Virus record (IMG/VR): IMGVR_UViG_3300044516_001232
Coordinates: 1-39,791 of that record
Source: a virus
DNA: 39,791 nucleotides
Direction: 5' to 3' (one strand)
Shown: in pieces, positions 1 to 8,181 of the stretch
Position numbering within the stretch: position 1 is the stretch's first letter
How the letters are laid out: every line of letters starts with the position of its first letter
Program-made: the position numbers and the translations under genes
The notes under the pieces: generated by a model
What the model saw: only the letters and a program-made list of their open reading frames with translations
Told to the model about the DNA's origin: nothing
Databases searched by the model: none

Positions 1-4
1 TGAT

Positions 5-373
5 ATGAACTTTAGATATGAATTTGATAATCGTGCTAGAAAAATGCCTCTTAAGAAAGAAGACTTTAAAACAACCAGATCTCTTGAGGAGAGATTTAAT
101 CTAGAGGACATGGAGAGATTCTATGTTATTGTAGAATCTGTTATGTGTACAAAGACAAAGGTCGATTTAGAACAACTGTTTGAAAAGGTTCAATTTTATA
201 TCATTTCAAAGAACCTTAAAGAAATAAGGGAAAATGCAGTTAGACCTTTTCTTAAAGGATCATTTTCTCTGGATAGTACTCAGGAATTTGATAATAGGTT
301 TAAGAAAGGCTGGGCCGATAAATTTGAAAGGTCCAAAATAGATATTAACAAGTATCTAGCCAGCCTCAATTAA
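5..373 (+). CDS. Hypothetical protein, possibly 5'-incomplete
   Basis: Encodes 122 residues, mostly charged and helical in character, with many Lys, Glu, Arg and Phe. I see no signal peptide, membrane segment or recognisable motif. The ATG lies four bases from the window edge and no in-frame stop is visible upstream, so the true start may lie outside. The bases TGA at 1-3 in another frame could instead be the stop of an upstream gene overlapping this start, the usual coupling in this window. The stop is followed by a 27-base A/T-rich gap and then a large virion protein gene. I do not recognise the family; the position at the head of the baseplate genes makes a late or morphogenetic role possible, but that is only inference. 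Confidence 0.7.
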   Translation: MNFRYEFDNRARKMPLKKEDFKTTRSLEERFNLEDMERFYVIVESVMCTKTKVDLEQLFEKVQFYIISKNLKEIRENAVRPFLKGSFSLDSTQEFDNRFKKGWADKFERSKIDINKYLASLN

Positions 374-400
374 ATATATAGAAAAAATAGATAACCTAAC

Positions 401-2230
401 GTGGGTAGAACAAACATTTTGGGGCTCAACGGCGCCTCACCTCCTAATCCTAATTCAAATCAAGCAACTCCACTCGGGGTCTTTGGTGGTGATTCCAGAG
501 GTTTTGCTAGTGATGTATTAACTGAGGCTACAAAAAACTTTTATGTTGAACGTGCTGTTGGCGATGCATATACGGTGCCAAAAGGAATGGGCGAAACTAT
601 GATTCCTAGATCCCTTTTTAATGAATATGCACTATTTAATTACAGGGGCTTATACGGGGGATTAACGGGTGATATTTTTGCTGATTTTATGGATCGACCT
701 AATGATCCTACTTCTTCCAATACATCCCCTAATAGATTGATGGGTGGGTATGATGCTAGACACATTTCGGTTTCTAAGATAATTTCATTCTTTGATCAAC
801 ATTATCCTAAAATTGGGTATAAGGCTGCTGACTTTCTTTATCTTAAATATTATAAACAAATACCGGTAAATCATCTTATTACTTTAAGAAGATTTCCAAT
901 GCCAGTAAATGATAACATATTTGATTTAACTGTTAGACCTGGAACAGAGGAAGGGGAAACACTTATAATAGAATCTGTTGATGCTACTCAGGTTGCGGGT
1001 GTTACTGCGGTAACTTATTTAGGTGAAACTGCAGGTAATAAACTAGATGACATTCTTAAGTTTTCTTATGGGCTATCATGGAAGGATATAACAACAGATA
1101 TGGAGAGTGTACAGAGTAGCGATGGTGGCTATACACAACAGCCATTCTATGATAAGTTACCTAATGTTGGAAAGGCTGCAGCTGATGCATTTAAAGGAAT
1201 CAGTGCTGGTCAAAAATTTAGAAGACAGCAGTATGCAGATGGTACTGATCGCTTTGGTACTACTTATGCAAATTTTGTCATAGGGCCAGTTAATGTTGTT
1301 AATCAAACTAATGTTAGAGATAGAGGAATTAAATTTAGTAATGATATTAAGCTTAATTTTGAATATGAGCTCAAATCACTAAACTATGTTAATCCTAAAA
1401 TTGCAATGATTGACATTATAAGTAATATGTTAACCATGTCAACAAATAACGGACAATGGTTTGGTGGTGGCCATAGATATTATGGAGCATCAGGATATGT
1501 TGCTAGTCAATTCGGTGATATTGCTAAATTAAGAAACGGCGATTTTGCTGGGTATATAGGAAGTGTCGTAAAAGATGTTGATAACGGCTTTAAGAAGGTG
1601 TTTGGTGGAGGAAATGGAAATTTTAATTTAGAAAATGGAATTGAAGGAATCATAAAGGTTGGTAAAACTTTATTAGGAAATATGCTAGGTGGATTTCTTA
1701 GTGAGAATGTTGGGGCGGTAAGCGGTGTTCAGGCAACAAAGGCCATGGTCAGTGGAGAGCCTACAGGCGATTGGCATCTTACCGTAGGTAACCCTCTTAA
1801 TCCTATAGTTATGATGGGTAACATGTACTGTGATAATGCTACTATGACATTAGGGCAAGGATTAGGAATTGATGATTTTCCAATGGAAGTTAAATTTGAA
1901 GTAGATCTTAAACATGGTAAGCCTAGAGATAAAGGTGATATAGAAAATATGTTTAACGGTGGGCGTGGCAGAATATATGCATCCGCTGCAAATACCAAAG
2001 ACATTTTAAACCTAAGAGGTGTTGATGTTGCAACAATGGGTGCAATTAAGACCGGAACGGTTAAATTGGAAAAAACGCAATCAGGTGCACAGGCTGGTGA
2101 TGTAAAGAATAAAGACATTGGAAACCTTTCAAAAGATAAAAAAGGTACACCAAAAACAAATCCGGCGCAACCTAATGTTGATCCAGGAAGTTATGTAGAA
2201 AATGTAATATCAATGATAATTGATTCATAA
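401..2230 (+). CDS. Large virion protein, probably tail tube/baseplate associated
   Basis: Encodes 609 residues starting at GTG. The next in-frame Met is about 60 residues in, and GTG leaves a short gap after the previous stop, so I keep it. There is no signal peptide or membrane segment. The N-terminal 30 residues are Asn/Pro/Gly-rich. Around residues 140-170 is a Lys/Tyr-rich stretch followed by LITLRRFPMP. Near residues 453-490 a segment reads GDWHLTVGNPLNP then GNMYCDN, a pattern I associate with structural proteins near the tube/baseplate junction of large myoviruses. The C-terminal 60 residues are low-complexity Lys/Gly/Asn/Pro. It sits directly before gp53-, gp27- and gp5-type genes, so a baseplate or tube-cap role is inferred. 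Neither the fold nor a T4 counterpart can be fixed by eye. Confidence 0.72.
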   Translation: MGRTNILGLNGASPPNPNSNQATPLGVFGGDSRGFASDVLTEATKNFYVERAVGDAYTVPKGMGETMIPRSLFNEYALFNYRGLYGGLTGDIFADFMDRPNDPTSSNTSPNRLMGGYDARHISVSKIISFFDQHYPKIGYKAADFLYLKYYKQIPVNHLITLRRFPMPVNDNIFDLTVRPGTEEGETLIIESVDATQVAGVTAVTYLGETAGNKLDDILKFSYGLSWKDITTDMESVQSSDGGYTQQPFYDKLPNVGKAAADAFKGISAGQKFRRQQYADGTDRFGTTYANFVIGPVNVVNQTNVRDRGIKFSNDIKLNFEYELKSLNYVNPKIAMIDIISNMLTMSTNNGQWFGGGHRYYGASGYVASQFGDIAKLRNGDFAGYIGSVVKDVDNGFKKVFGGGNGNFNLENGIEGIIKVGKTLLGNMLGGFLSENVGAVSGVQATKAMVSGEPTGDWHLTVGNPLNPIVMMGNMYCDNATMTLGQGLGIDDFPMEVKFEVDLKHGKPRDKGDIENMFNGGRGRIYASAANTKDILNLRGVDVATMGAIKTGTVKLEKTQSGAQAGDVKNKDIGNLSKDKKGTPKTNPAQPNVDPGSYVENVISMIIDS

Positions 2231-2242
2231 AAAGATAATTAG

Positions 2243-2809
2243 ATGAACATAAAATCATTAACACTTAAAAATAGTTTAGTAGATGAAAGGACTGGCGAAT
2301 TCTATTATGATTTGACAGCTCCTTCATTTATCTATGATTCAGACTTAGGTATCAGATCATTACATTATGTGATGCCAGATCAAGTTGGGAGAATTGATAA
2401 AATATCTGTTCTTTATTTTGGTACCGGTGAATACATAGATGCAATATGTGTAGTTAATGGTATCTTTAATCCATTTTCAGTACAAGAAGGGGATATATTA
2501 GTTATACCTAATTTGACAAGGGAAGATTTAGTTTATCAAAGACCAAATCCTGCTTCACGCCCCACTACACCACAATTACCATACATAGATACTGGAAGAC
2601 AAAGCGAAAAAGATCAATCAAGAATACAAAGATTGGCTAAAAAAGCACAAGGAAGATCTGCTGGTGTAACAACACCATTGCCTCCTAATATGTTACAGCC
2701 TGGAGAGGTGGCAAAGGTTTATGAAGCAGGTCAGATTAAGCTAGGTGCAAATTTACCTTCAAGAAACACCTTTATTAATTCAAACGATCAAACCATATCT
2801 AATAAGTAA
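2243..2809 (+). CDS. Baseplate protein with LysM-like domain, gp53-type wedge candidate
   Basis: Encodes 188 residues. Residues about 40-92 form a LysM-like module: a start-of-domain segment (RIDKISVLYFGTGEYIDAI), then VNGIFNPFSVQEGDILVIPN, the typical 'asparagine, then up-front-of Gly-Asp, then a hydrophobic strand and Pro' ending. T4 gp53, a wedge protein that helps join wedges around the hub, has a LysM-type fold and similar length (about 196 residues). P2 gpX is a smaller LysM-like tail protein and is the main alternative. The C-terminal half is Pro/Gln/Arg-rich and probably extended. The gene overlaps the downstream hub gene by one base in a TAATG junction, suggesting translational coupling. 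Assignment to the LysM-like baseplate group is fairly secure; the exact T4 name is an inference. Confidence 0.72.
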   Translation: MNIKSLTLKNSLVDERTGEFYYDLTAPSFIYDSDLGIRSLHYVMPDQVGRIDKISVLYFGTGEYIDAICVVNGIFNPFSVQEGDILVIPNLTREDLVYQRPNPASRPTTPQLPYIDTGRQSEKDQSRIQRLAKKAQGRSAGVTTPLPPNMLQPGEVAKVYEAGQIKLGANLPSRNTFINSNDQTISNK

Positions 2810-4293
2810 TGTCAGCAGTTGAAAGAAACATATTATCAATTGTCAAGCCTACTATTGTATTGGATGAATTAGCTATTATTGATGTAGAAAGTGGTACTGA
2901 CAACTCAGATGGATCTGCTATTAAAGAACCGCTATCTAAGTTTAGTACGATATTACCTATCATCAGAGTAAACCAATATGACATCGGTGATGGCAGGCTA
3001 AATATGTTTGAACTAGATTGTACCGGATTTTATCCAACCTGTAGATTTTCTTTTTTTGATATAGATGGTTTATTTACCGCTAGGCATTATCCAAAGGACG
3101 GTGATATTATTCAGGTCTATATAAGATCTGCCGGCGATGAAACCACTTTTAAACCTATTAGAATTGATTTTACAGTTGAAAATATTAAACCTCTTGGGGG
3201 TGGCGGTTCAACAAATAGTTCAAGCCAATTAATGATAGAAGGCAGAATGAATGTTCCTAATCTTTTTACTGAAAAGGTTGAATATAAAAATGCTACAAGT
3301 TGGAATGCTTTATTGGAAATAGCAGAAGGATTAAAGTTAGGATATGCATCAAACATCGAAGACACTGTAGATCAACAAGTTTGGACTAATCCTTATGATA
3401 CATCAGAAAAATTTATTCGTGACATTACTTCTAATGCATATCTTGATGATGACTCGTTTTTAACAACATATATAGACCCTTATTATAATCTAACACTAGT
3501 TGAAGTTAATAGAATGTTCAATATGACTGATACTGATCTTGAGGCTTCTCTTATGTATTCACGAAACGCAGGCGACACTATGGGTTCATCTCCTGAAAAA
3601 TCAGAATATCCATTTCCTAACTTGCTAAGTAATATGATGCAAATGCAAGGTACTGCAGGATACATTTCGATGTATCAGCAAATTAATAAGAGCGGTCAGG
3701 TAAGTAAAGATAATGGGTATAGAAGATATACACAATACTGGGATTTAAACACCAGAGAATTCATAAATGAATTTGTAGATCCTTTGACTGATAATACACC
3801 TGGAATGGTTCCAGCAACAAGAGGACGGATATTACCAAACGGAGAACCCGAAGGACCTGTAAAAGATCAGATTAAATATAAATACTTAGGAACTCAAGGT
3901 GATAATGTTCACCCACAATACTCTTACAGTGCAATTCTTAATTTTCAAAATCTTGCCGAAATAGAAAAATTTGGAATGGTTTTAGAACTTGATACGGTTA
4001 ATCCTGCAATATCTAGGTACACTAGGATATATTGTCAAATTTTTGAATTTGCTTCAAATGTTAAAAGTGTCTTAATGGCATCTACCGATGATGAAAATGC
4101 TCCAAATGGAGCTCAAAAGAGACAAGAAAGAAAAGATAATGCAGGAAATGACGCATCATCAGAAAATGGTGTTCTTAACGAGTATTTAACAGGTTTTTAT
4201 GTTATTACCGGGATTGAATACTTTTTAGTTAAGCCGGGTGGTTTAAGACAACGTTTACATTTAAGAAGAAGAGAAGTGGTACCAAGTACCTAA
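2809..4293 (+). CDS. Baseplate hub protein, gp27/gpD-like
   Basis: Encodes 494 residues with a start overlapping the upstream stop (TAATG). Residues 48-130 contain a beta-rich domain ending in RIDFTVENIKPLGGGGS. Residues about 160-240 hold the pattern seen in gp27, P2 gpD and VgrG hub proteins: a helical stretch (SWNALLEIAEGLKLGYASN), a hydrophilic Trp-Thr-Asn segment, an aromatic/acidic helix (SEKFIRDITSNAYLDDDSFL) and a beta strand (YYNLTLVEVNRMF). The C-terminus ends with GFYVITGIEYF and RQRLHLRRREVV. The hub trimer would bridge the tail tube and the spike encoded two genes downstream. The neighbours (LysM-like wedge protein before, OB-fold spike after) match the standard hub gene cluster. 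Confidence is good for a hub role, moderate for direct gp27 orthology. Confidence 0.75.
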   Translation: MSAVERNILSIVKPTIVLDELAIIDVESGTDNSDGSAIKEPLSKFSTILPIIRVNQYDIGDGRLNMFELDCTGFYPTCRFSFFDIDGLFTARHYPKDGDIIQVYIRSAGDETTFKPIRIDFTVENIKPLGGGGSTNSSSQLMIEGRMNVPNLFTEKVEYKNATSWNALLEIAEGLKLGYASNIEDTVDQQVWTNPYDTSEKFIRDITSNAYLDDDSFLTTYIDPYYNLTLVEVNRMFNMTDTDLEASLMYSRNAGDTMGSSPEKSEYPFPNLLSNMMQMQGTAGYISMYQQINKSGQVSKDNGYRRYTQYWDLNTREFINEFVDPLTDNTPGMVPATRGRILPNGEPEGPVKDQIKYKYLGTQGDNVHPQYSYSAILNFQNLAEIEKFGMVLELDTVNPAISRYTRIYCQIFEFASNVKSVLMASTDDENAPNGAQKRQERKDNAGNDASSENGVLNEYLTGFYVITGIEYFLVKPGGLRQRLHLRRREVVPST

Positions 4294-4316
4294 AATAAAT
4301 AAAATAAAGGTGCCTA

Positions 4317-5717
4317 ATGCCAATTTCAGAATCGTATAATATTAAGAATGATCCTGCTATTAACCCTTTTAGAAGAAGGACTACTAGTAACACGGATATC
4401 ATTAAGAGATTTGTTACCCCGCAGACTTCGGTTAGTGGTAGTGGAAATGGTGTGACCTCATTAGATGATCCAACCTTTCTTGGGTTTTCATTAAGATTTG
4501 ATATATCAAGTCCTCTATTTAACGGAGCAACTAACGGCGAGCCACAGGCACCACCTGTTGAAGATACACTATTAGGACAGGTTGGTGGGGCTTTAGGATT
4601 AACTACACCTGCACCAGAACCTGCCGGTAACGGTGGCTTAACAGCTTCTGGGCAATCCGCGGTTGGATATCTTAATGCAATAAGTGAGGCGACTAGAGCA
4701 TCTTATCTTAAATCATTTATACAAGGATTACGTGAAGTTAATCAATTTAGACCTTATTATTGGCAGACAATAGAAGGCTTAACCGATGCTTGGTCTAATT
4801 CAAATAATATGCTTGATCCTTTTAATGGTACCAAAGATGAAGAAGGCATAGCCATAGGATGTCTTGAAGCAATAGATCTTAAGATAAGTGCATTATTCAA
4901 TTTATATAGAGCAGCTGTTTTAGATAATCAATACAATAGATTTGTACTTCCCAGAAACTTAATGTACTTTGATGTTTATGTTGATGTTTATGAAATACGA
5001 AACTTTAAATCTTCTATTTCATTTTTAGAAAAAATTAATTCTGCTAAGAATAACTTTGGTTTAGCACAAACAGATGTAGATCGTTTCTTAAATGAAAATA
5101 CATCTAGAATAACTTTTAAGTTTTCTGATTGTACCTGGTTAATTAATGAAAGTGGAAAAATATTTGAAAAGGTAACCAATGCTGGTGGCAATGAGATGGC
5201 TGCAACTTCAATGAAATGGAATTATAAGAGAATTGAACTCCAGTCCGAATTTTCAGGTTATGACCAAAGCCTAGCTGATAGCCAAACAAACCAACCAAAA
5301 GGTAATCTTAGAGATTTTGTTAAAAATGCTGCAACCCAAGCCGCACAAAATGCAGTAAATTCTGCATTAGAAAGAGCAAGGCAAGCAGCCGCTGCGCAAG
5401 TTCAAGGACTGCTTCTTGGTAATGTATTTGGTTTAAGAAACCAAGTTTTCTCTGCATTACAAAATCCAGGTGCATTACAGGCTGCACTGGCCGGTGCTGG
5501 TCAAATCATTGGAAATATTCTTGATAGAAGAAATGCTTCTGGTCCAAGACTAGGTGATAACCCATTAGGTAATCCACCTGCTATTCCTTCGTCATTACCT
5601 TCTGAAAATCTTTTTCCTAATGATGGAAGTAATTATAGTGAATTGGCTTCATCTAATATTTTTGGACCTGGTCCTTCAGGACCACCTCCATTAGAACCTA
5701 CAAATGTATTTGGATAA
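4317..5717 (+). CDS. Tail tube/baseplate-associated structural protein
   Basis: Encodes 466 residues. This start has one of the few SD-like stretches in the window (AAAGGTG, seven bases before ATG). Residues about 115-300 are the conserved-looking core: SYLKSFIQGLREVN followed by PYYWQTIEGL, then LPRNLMYFDVYVDVYEIRNF, and later TFKFSDCTWLINESG and SMKWNYKRIEL, an alternating beta pattern that could be a tail-tube-like barrel. The remaining third is Ala/Gln/Gly/Pro-rich, with a helical QAAQNAVNSALERARQAAAA stretch and a Pro-rich end. It lies between the hub and spike genes and shares a TAATG overlap with the spike gene. A tube-cap or tube-initiator role (T4 gp48/gp54 position) is possible, but I cannot confirm the fold, so the specific function is left open. 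Confidence 0.68.
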   Translation: MPISESYNIKNDPAINPFRRRTTSNTDIIKRFVTPQTSVSGSGNGVTSLDDPTFLGFSLRFDISSPLFNGATNGEPQAPPVEDTLLGQVGGALGLTTPAPEPAGNGGLTASGQSAVGYLNAISEATRASYLKSFIQGLREVNQFRPYYWQTIEGLTDAWSNSNNMLDPFNGTKDEEGIAIGCLEAIDLKISALFNLYRAAVLDNQYNRFVLPRNLMYFDVYVDVYEIRNFKSSISFLEKINSAKNNFGLAQTDVDRFLNENTSRITFKFSDCTWLINESGKIFEKVTNAGGNEMAATSMKWNYKRIELQSEFSGYDQSLADSQTNQPKGNLRDFVKNAATQAAQNAVNSALERARQAAAAQVQGLLLGNVFGLRNQVFSALQNPGALQAALAGAGQIIGNILDRRNASGPRLGDNPLGNPPAIPSSLPSENLFPNDGSNYSELASSNIFGPGPSGPPPLEPTNVFG

Positions 5718-6607
5718 TGGGAAGATTAACTACAAAGGATTTAAGAGCTGACAATTTAACAGGTACACAATGGGTCGGAATAGTTGAAGATAATGAAGAT
5801 GAACTATTTGAAGGCCGTTGTCGTATTCGTATTTATGCGAAGATGGATCAACGAGTTGATCCAGCAGATCCTACTAGCGATTTTGTTTTACCTACCGATG
5901 CCTTACCATGGGCAAGACCGTCTGTAAGTTCATCAGGTGGAAGTAATAGCGGAAGTGGTACTTTTTCTGTTCCTAAGATAGGTACGGTGCTAAGAGTAAC
6001 CTTTGATAACGGAAATTACTATTCTCCAGTTTATCATGAAAGTTTATACCCATCAGATGAGGTAAAGGCCGAAATACAAAATTCATATCAAAATTCTCAT
6101 GTATTAATTTATGATACTGCATTTGGTTTGACCGGTGGCGGTAATGAAGAAATTACAAATGAGAGAGAAGGTGAAAGTATAAAGGTATTCTTTACTGAGG
6201 AAAAAGGATTAATGATGGATTATACGACTGCAGCTGGTCCAACTACGGTTAATATTAAACCAGATAATTCGGTTGAAATCATTAATGCAAATGGTGATAA
6301 GATTGTTATGTTAAATGATGGAAACATTACATTTACTCATTCTGCGAAATTCATAATCAATAGTACCGATAATACAGAAATCAATTGTAAAGATGCAATC
6401 ATTAACTGTGAAAATATGGTTGTTAATCATTCATCATCAATTGAGTTAGGCCAAGGTGCTAGTGAAAAGCTTGTATTAGGTGATTCATTTTTGAAATTAT
6501 TCAATCAGCATACACATATTGGTAACTTAGGTGCTCCTACAAGTCCGCCTATTGTACCAATGACACCTGCACAACATTTAAGTAAAAAACAAGTTAAAAC
6601 AAAATAA
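5717..6607 (+). CDS. Baseplate central spike, gp5/gpV-like, without lysozyme domain
   Basis: Encodes 296 residues. Residues about 17-110 look like the N-terminal OB fold of VgrG/gp5 proteins: WVGIVEDNEDELFEGRCRIRI, DALPWARP, and FSVPKIGTVLRVTFDNG followed by YYSPVYHE. Residues 175-260 are a strand-rich region with regularly spaced hydrophobics and Asn/Asp turns (SVEIINANGDKIVML, NITFTHSAKFIIN), consistent with the trimeric beta-helix spike. Near the end is an H-T-H motif at 265-267; HxH in P2 gpV-type spikes binds a metal ion at the tip. T4 gp5 has a lysozyme domain between OB fold and helix; here the spacing leaves no room for it, so this is a membrane-piercing spike only. TAATG overlap couples it to the previous gene. 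Confidence 0.85.
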   Translation: MGRLTTKDLRADNLTGTQWVGIVEDNEDELFEGRCRIRIYAKMDQRVDPADPTSDFVLPTDALPWARPSVSSSGGSNSGSGTFSVPKIGTVLRVTFDNGNYYSPVYHESLYPSDEVKAEIQNSYQNSHVLIYDTAFGLTGGGNEEITNEREGESIKVFFTEEKGLMMDYTTAAGPTTVNIKPDNSVEIINANGDKIVMLNDGNITFTHSAKFIINSTDNTEINCKDAIINCENMVVNHSSSIELGQGASEKLVLGDSFLKLFNQHTHIGNLGAPTSPPIVPMTPAQHLSKKQVKTK

Positions 6608-6610
6608 GAC

Positions 6611-6901
6611 ATGCCTTTAGTACAACCTACATTAAATCTTGCATTAGAACAGGCATTTGATAAAGCGATGTTTGTCTTTGCTGAAACTATTGCAAATAGT
6701 CCGCAAGGAACTGATGTTGCTGATAAAGCAAGAAAGGCTGCAGCCAAAACCTTTGCTACCATAGCAACTCCTGCTATTGATCTTTATATTAAATCTGCAA
6801 CTATTACAATACCGCCAGGGCAAGTGGTTTCATCTGTTGGTCCAACTGGTCCGGTATTAGGTGCGACAACAGTACCATCGCCTCCAGCAATTATTATTTA
6901 A
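6611..6901 (+). CDS. Small spike-linked structural protein, function unknown
   Basis: Encodes 96 residues. It begins three bases after the spike gene's stop, so the two are almost certainly co-translated. Residues 1-55 are helical and Ala-rich; residues 58-96 are a beta/Pro-Gly tail (DLYIKSATITIPPGQVV, then GPTGPVLG and SPPAIII). The Pro/Gly/Thr ending resembles the last residues of the spike itself (GAPTSPPIVP). Small proteins of this shape are often encoded beside spikes in large myoviruses. A role as spike-tip partner or spike assembly factor is inference; I do not recognise a defined family and see no PAAR-type zinc motif. Confidence 0.65.
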   Translation: MPLVQPTLNLALEQAFDKAMFVFAETIANSPQGTDVADKARKAAAKTFATIATPAIDLYIKSATITIPPGQVVSSVGPTGPVLGATTVPSPPAIII

Positions 6902-6921
6902 ACAAATCTATATATGCTAGG

Positions 6922-6929
6922 TATAAATA
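6922..6929 (+). promoter_or_regulatory. T4-type late-promoter-like box (TATAAATA) before the S1-like gene
   Basis: An exact match to the T4 late promoter core TATAAATA lies in the 85-base non-coding gap before the S1-like gene, 57 bases ahead of its ATG. A second A/T-rich box (ATATATAATC) follows at about 6951-6960. The same octamer also occurs by chance inside a coding region at 3877-3884, so sequence alone is weak support. The intergenic position is what makes it plausible. Confidence 0.4.
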
Positions 6930-6986
6930 TTGTAAATTTAGCAATAGGGATATATAATCTATAGTTAACCTTTTAACAAAAAGTAA

Positions 6987-8141
6987 ATGATCGAACAAGA
7001 AATTACAATTAGGGTCAGTGATGATCCATTTGACACAAAAACATTCAAAGTTAGAGTACCTAAAGGAACAAAAATTTTATGTACAGAACCTTATGCAATT
7101 GAAGCGTTAGCTCAATATGGCTTAATGGAATCTGTTGAGGATCAAATCAAATTATGTGAAACTCGACAGTCATATAGTACAGAAGGTTCAATTATTTCCA
7201 TAACAAAAGATAAAGATGGAAATAAGATAAGTGCATTAATTGATATTGGTACAAAGTATACTGCTTCATGTTCTTTAATTAAAGAGCCTAAATCAATTCT
7301 TGACCAACTTGAAGTTGGTATGATTGTTAATGTTAAGATTAAGTCAGGCGCTCATGGTATAATTACTGCTTCAATATCTGATGCTATAGATGAAGTTAAG
7401 ACCAATGAAATCATGAAATCTATTGGTGATAAGACCGTTGGATTTACCGGTAAGATCACTGAACTTATTCATGGTGGCTACTGGGTTGAGGTAGGTGGTA
7501 TAAAATGCTTTATGCCAGGATCATTGGCCGGCCTTAATAAATTACATAATTTTGAATCTTTAGTTGGCCAGGAACTTATTGTTATGCCAATATCATTCTC
7601 TGATGAAAAGAATACTATTATTGTATCTCACCGAGCATATCTTAAGACATTAATTCCTTCAGCACTCGATGATTTACGAGAAAATGTTAAACAACCTATA
7701 ACTGGTTTTGTGACCGGTACAACTAAGTTTGGTGTATTTGCCGAATTTAATAAATGCTTAACTGGATTAATTCCTGATACTGTATTGGATGATACAACTC
7801 GTCAACTGTTTGAAAGGGACGGCATTAAGCCAGGTGATAGTATATCTTTCTGGGTACAGGAAATAGTTTCCGATAAGAAAATAATTTTAACGCAACAAGG
7901 ACCTCGTGAAGATATTTGGGATGATGCCGCTGAAAAATATAAGCCAATGATGGTAACATCAGGCACCGTTACCAAGGTTACTAAGTATGGTGCATTTGTT
8001 GAATTAGAAAAAGGTATTAGCGGGTTAATTCATAAAACCAAGTTAAAGGATACTCCGATTAATAGAGGTGATAAAGTTAATATCAAAATCTTAAGTATTA
8101 GTCCAAGCGATAGAAAGATTGCAATGTCATTAATTGACTAA
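6987..8141 (+). CDS. Multi-S1-domain RNA-binding protein resembling ribosomal protein bS1
   Basis: Encodes 384 residues. After a 60-residue N-terminal segment unlike S1, I see four S1-type OB repeats at about 66-130, 150-215, 236-305 and 318-384. Repeat 2 has the bS1-like signature (VGFTGKITELIHGGYWVEVG, then CFMPGSLAG and a strand ending IIVSHR). Repeats 3 and 4 show the classic GFVTGTTKFGVFAEF...GLIPDT and SGTVTKVTKYGAFVELEKG...GLIHKT patterns. bS1 binds mRNA and helps the 30S subunit start translation; a phage copy could favour phage mRNAs or act as an RNA chaperone. It might replace or compete with host bS1, which has more repeats. No nuclease or PNPase domain is present. The gene stands alone behind an 85-base gap with promoter-like boxes, unlike the coupled baseplate genes around it. 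Confidence 0.88.
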   Translation: MIEQEITIRVSDDPFDTKTFKVRVPKGTKILCTEPYAIEALAQYGLMESVEDQIKLCETRQSYSTEGSIISITKDKDGNKISALIDIGTKYTASCSLIKEPKSILDQLEVGMIVNVKIKSGAHGIITASISDAIDEVKTNEIMKSIGDKTVGFTGKITELIHGGYWVEVGGIKCFMPGSLAGLNKLHNFESLVGQELIVMPISFSDEKNTIIVSHRAYLKTLIPSALDDLRENVKQPITGFVTGTTKFGVFAEFNKCLTGLIPDTVLDDTTRQLFERDGIKPGDSISFWVQEIVSDKKIILTQQGPREDIWDDAAEKYKPMMVTSGTVTKVTKYGAFVELEKGISGLIHKTKLKDTPINRGDKVNIKILSISPSDRKIAMSLID

Positions 8142-8160
8142 CCGTTTTGTGGTTGGAATA

Positions 8161-8168
8161 TATAAACA
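8161..8168 (+). promoter_or_regulatory. Late-promoter-like box (TATAAACA) before the amidoligase gene
   Basis: In the 40-base gap before the amidoligase gene, GAATATATAAACAA contains a one-mismatch version of the T4 late core TATAAATA, 13 bases before the ATG. Its context GAATATATAAA is shared with the box upstream of the gp32-type gene (35299-35310), which supports a common promoter element. Such a short spacing would give a very short leader. Confidence 0.38.
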
Positions 8169-8181
8169 AATTAGATAGTGA

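Noticed and set aside
1729-2118. 129-codon open frame on the minus strand
   Set aside because: Fully inside the large virion protein gene, Pro/Ser/Val-rich as expected of an antisense shadow, without recognisable features.
3877-3884. Exact TATAAATA late-promoter core
   Set aside because: It lies well inside the hub gene, far from any start; in DNA this A/T-rich such octamers occur by chance. It serves as a caution for the intergenic calls.
8142-8160. AACC...GGTT possible terminator after the S1-like gene
   Set aside because: Only a four-base stem and no T run follows; too weak to call a terminator.
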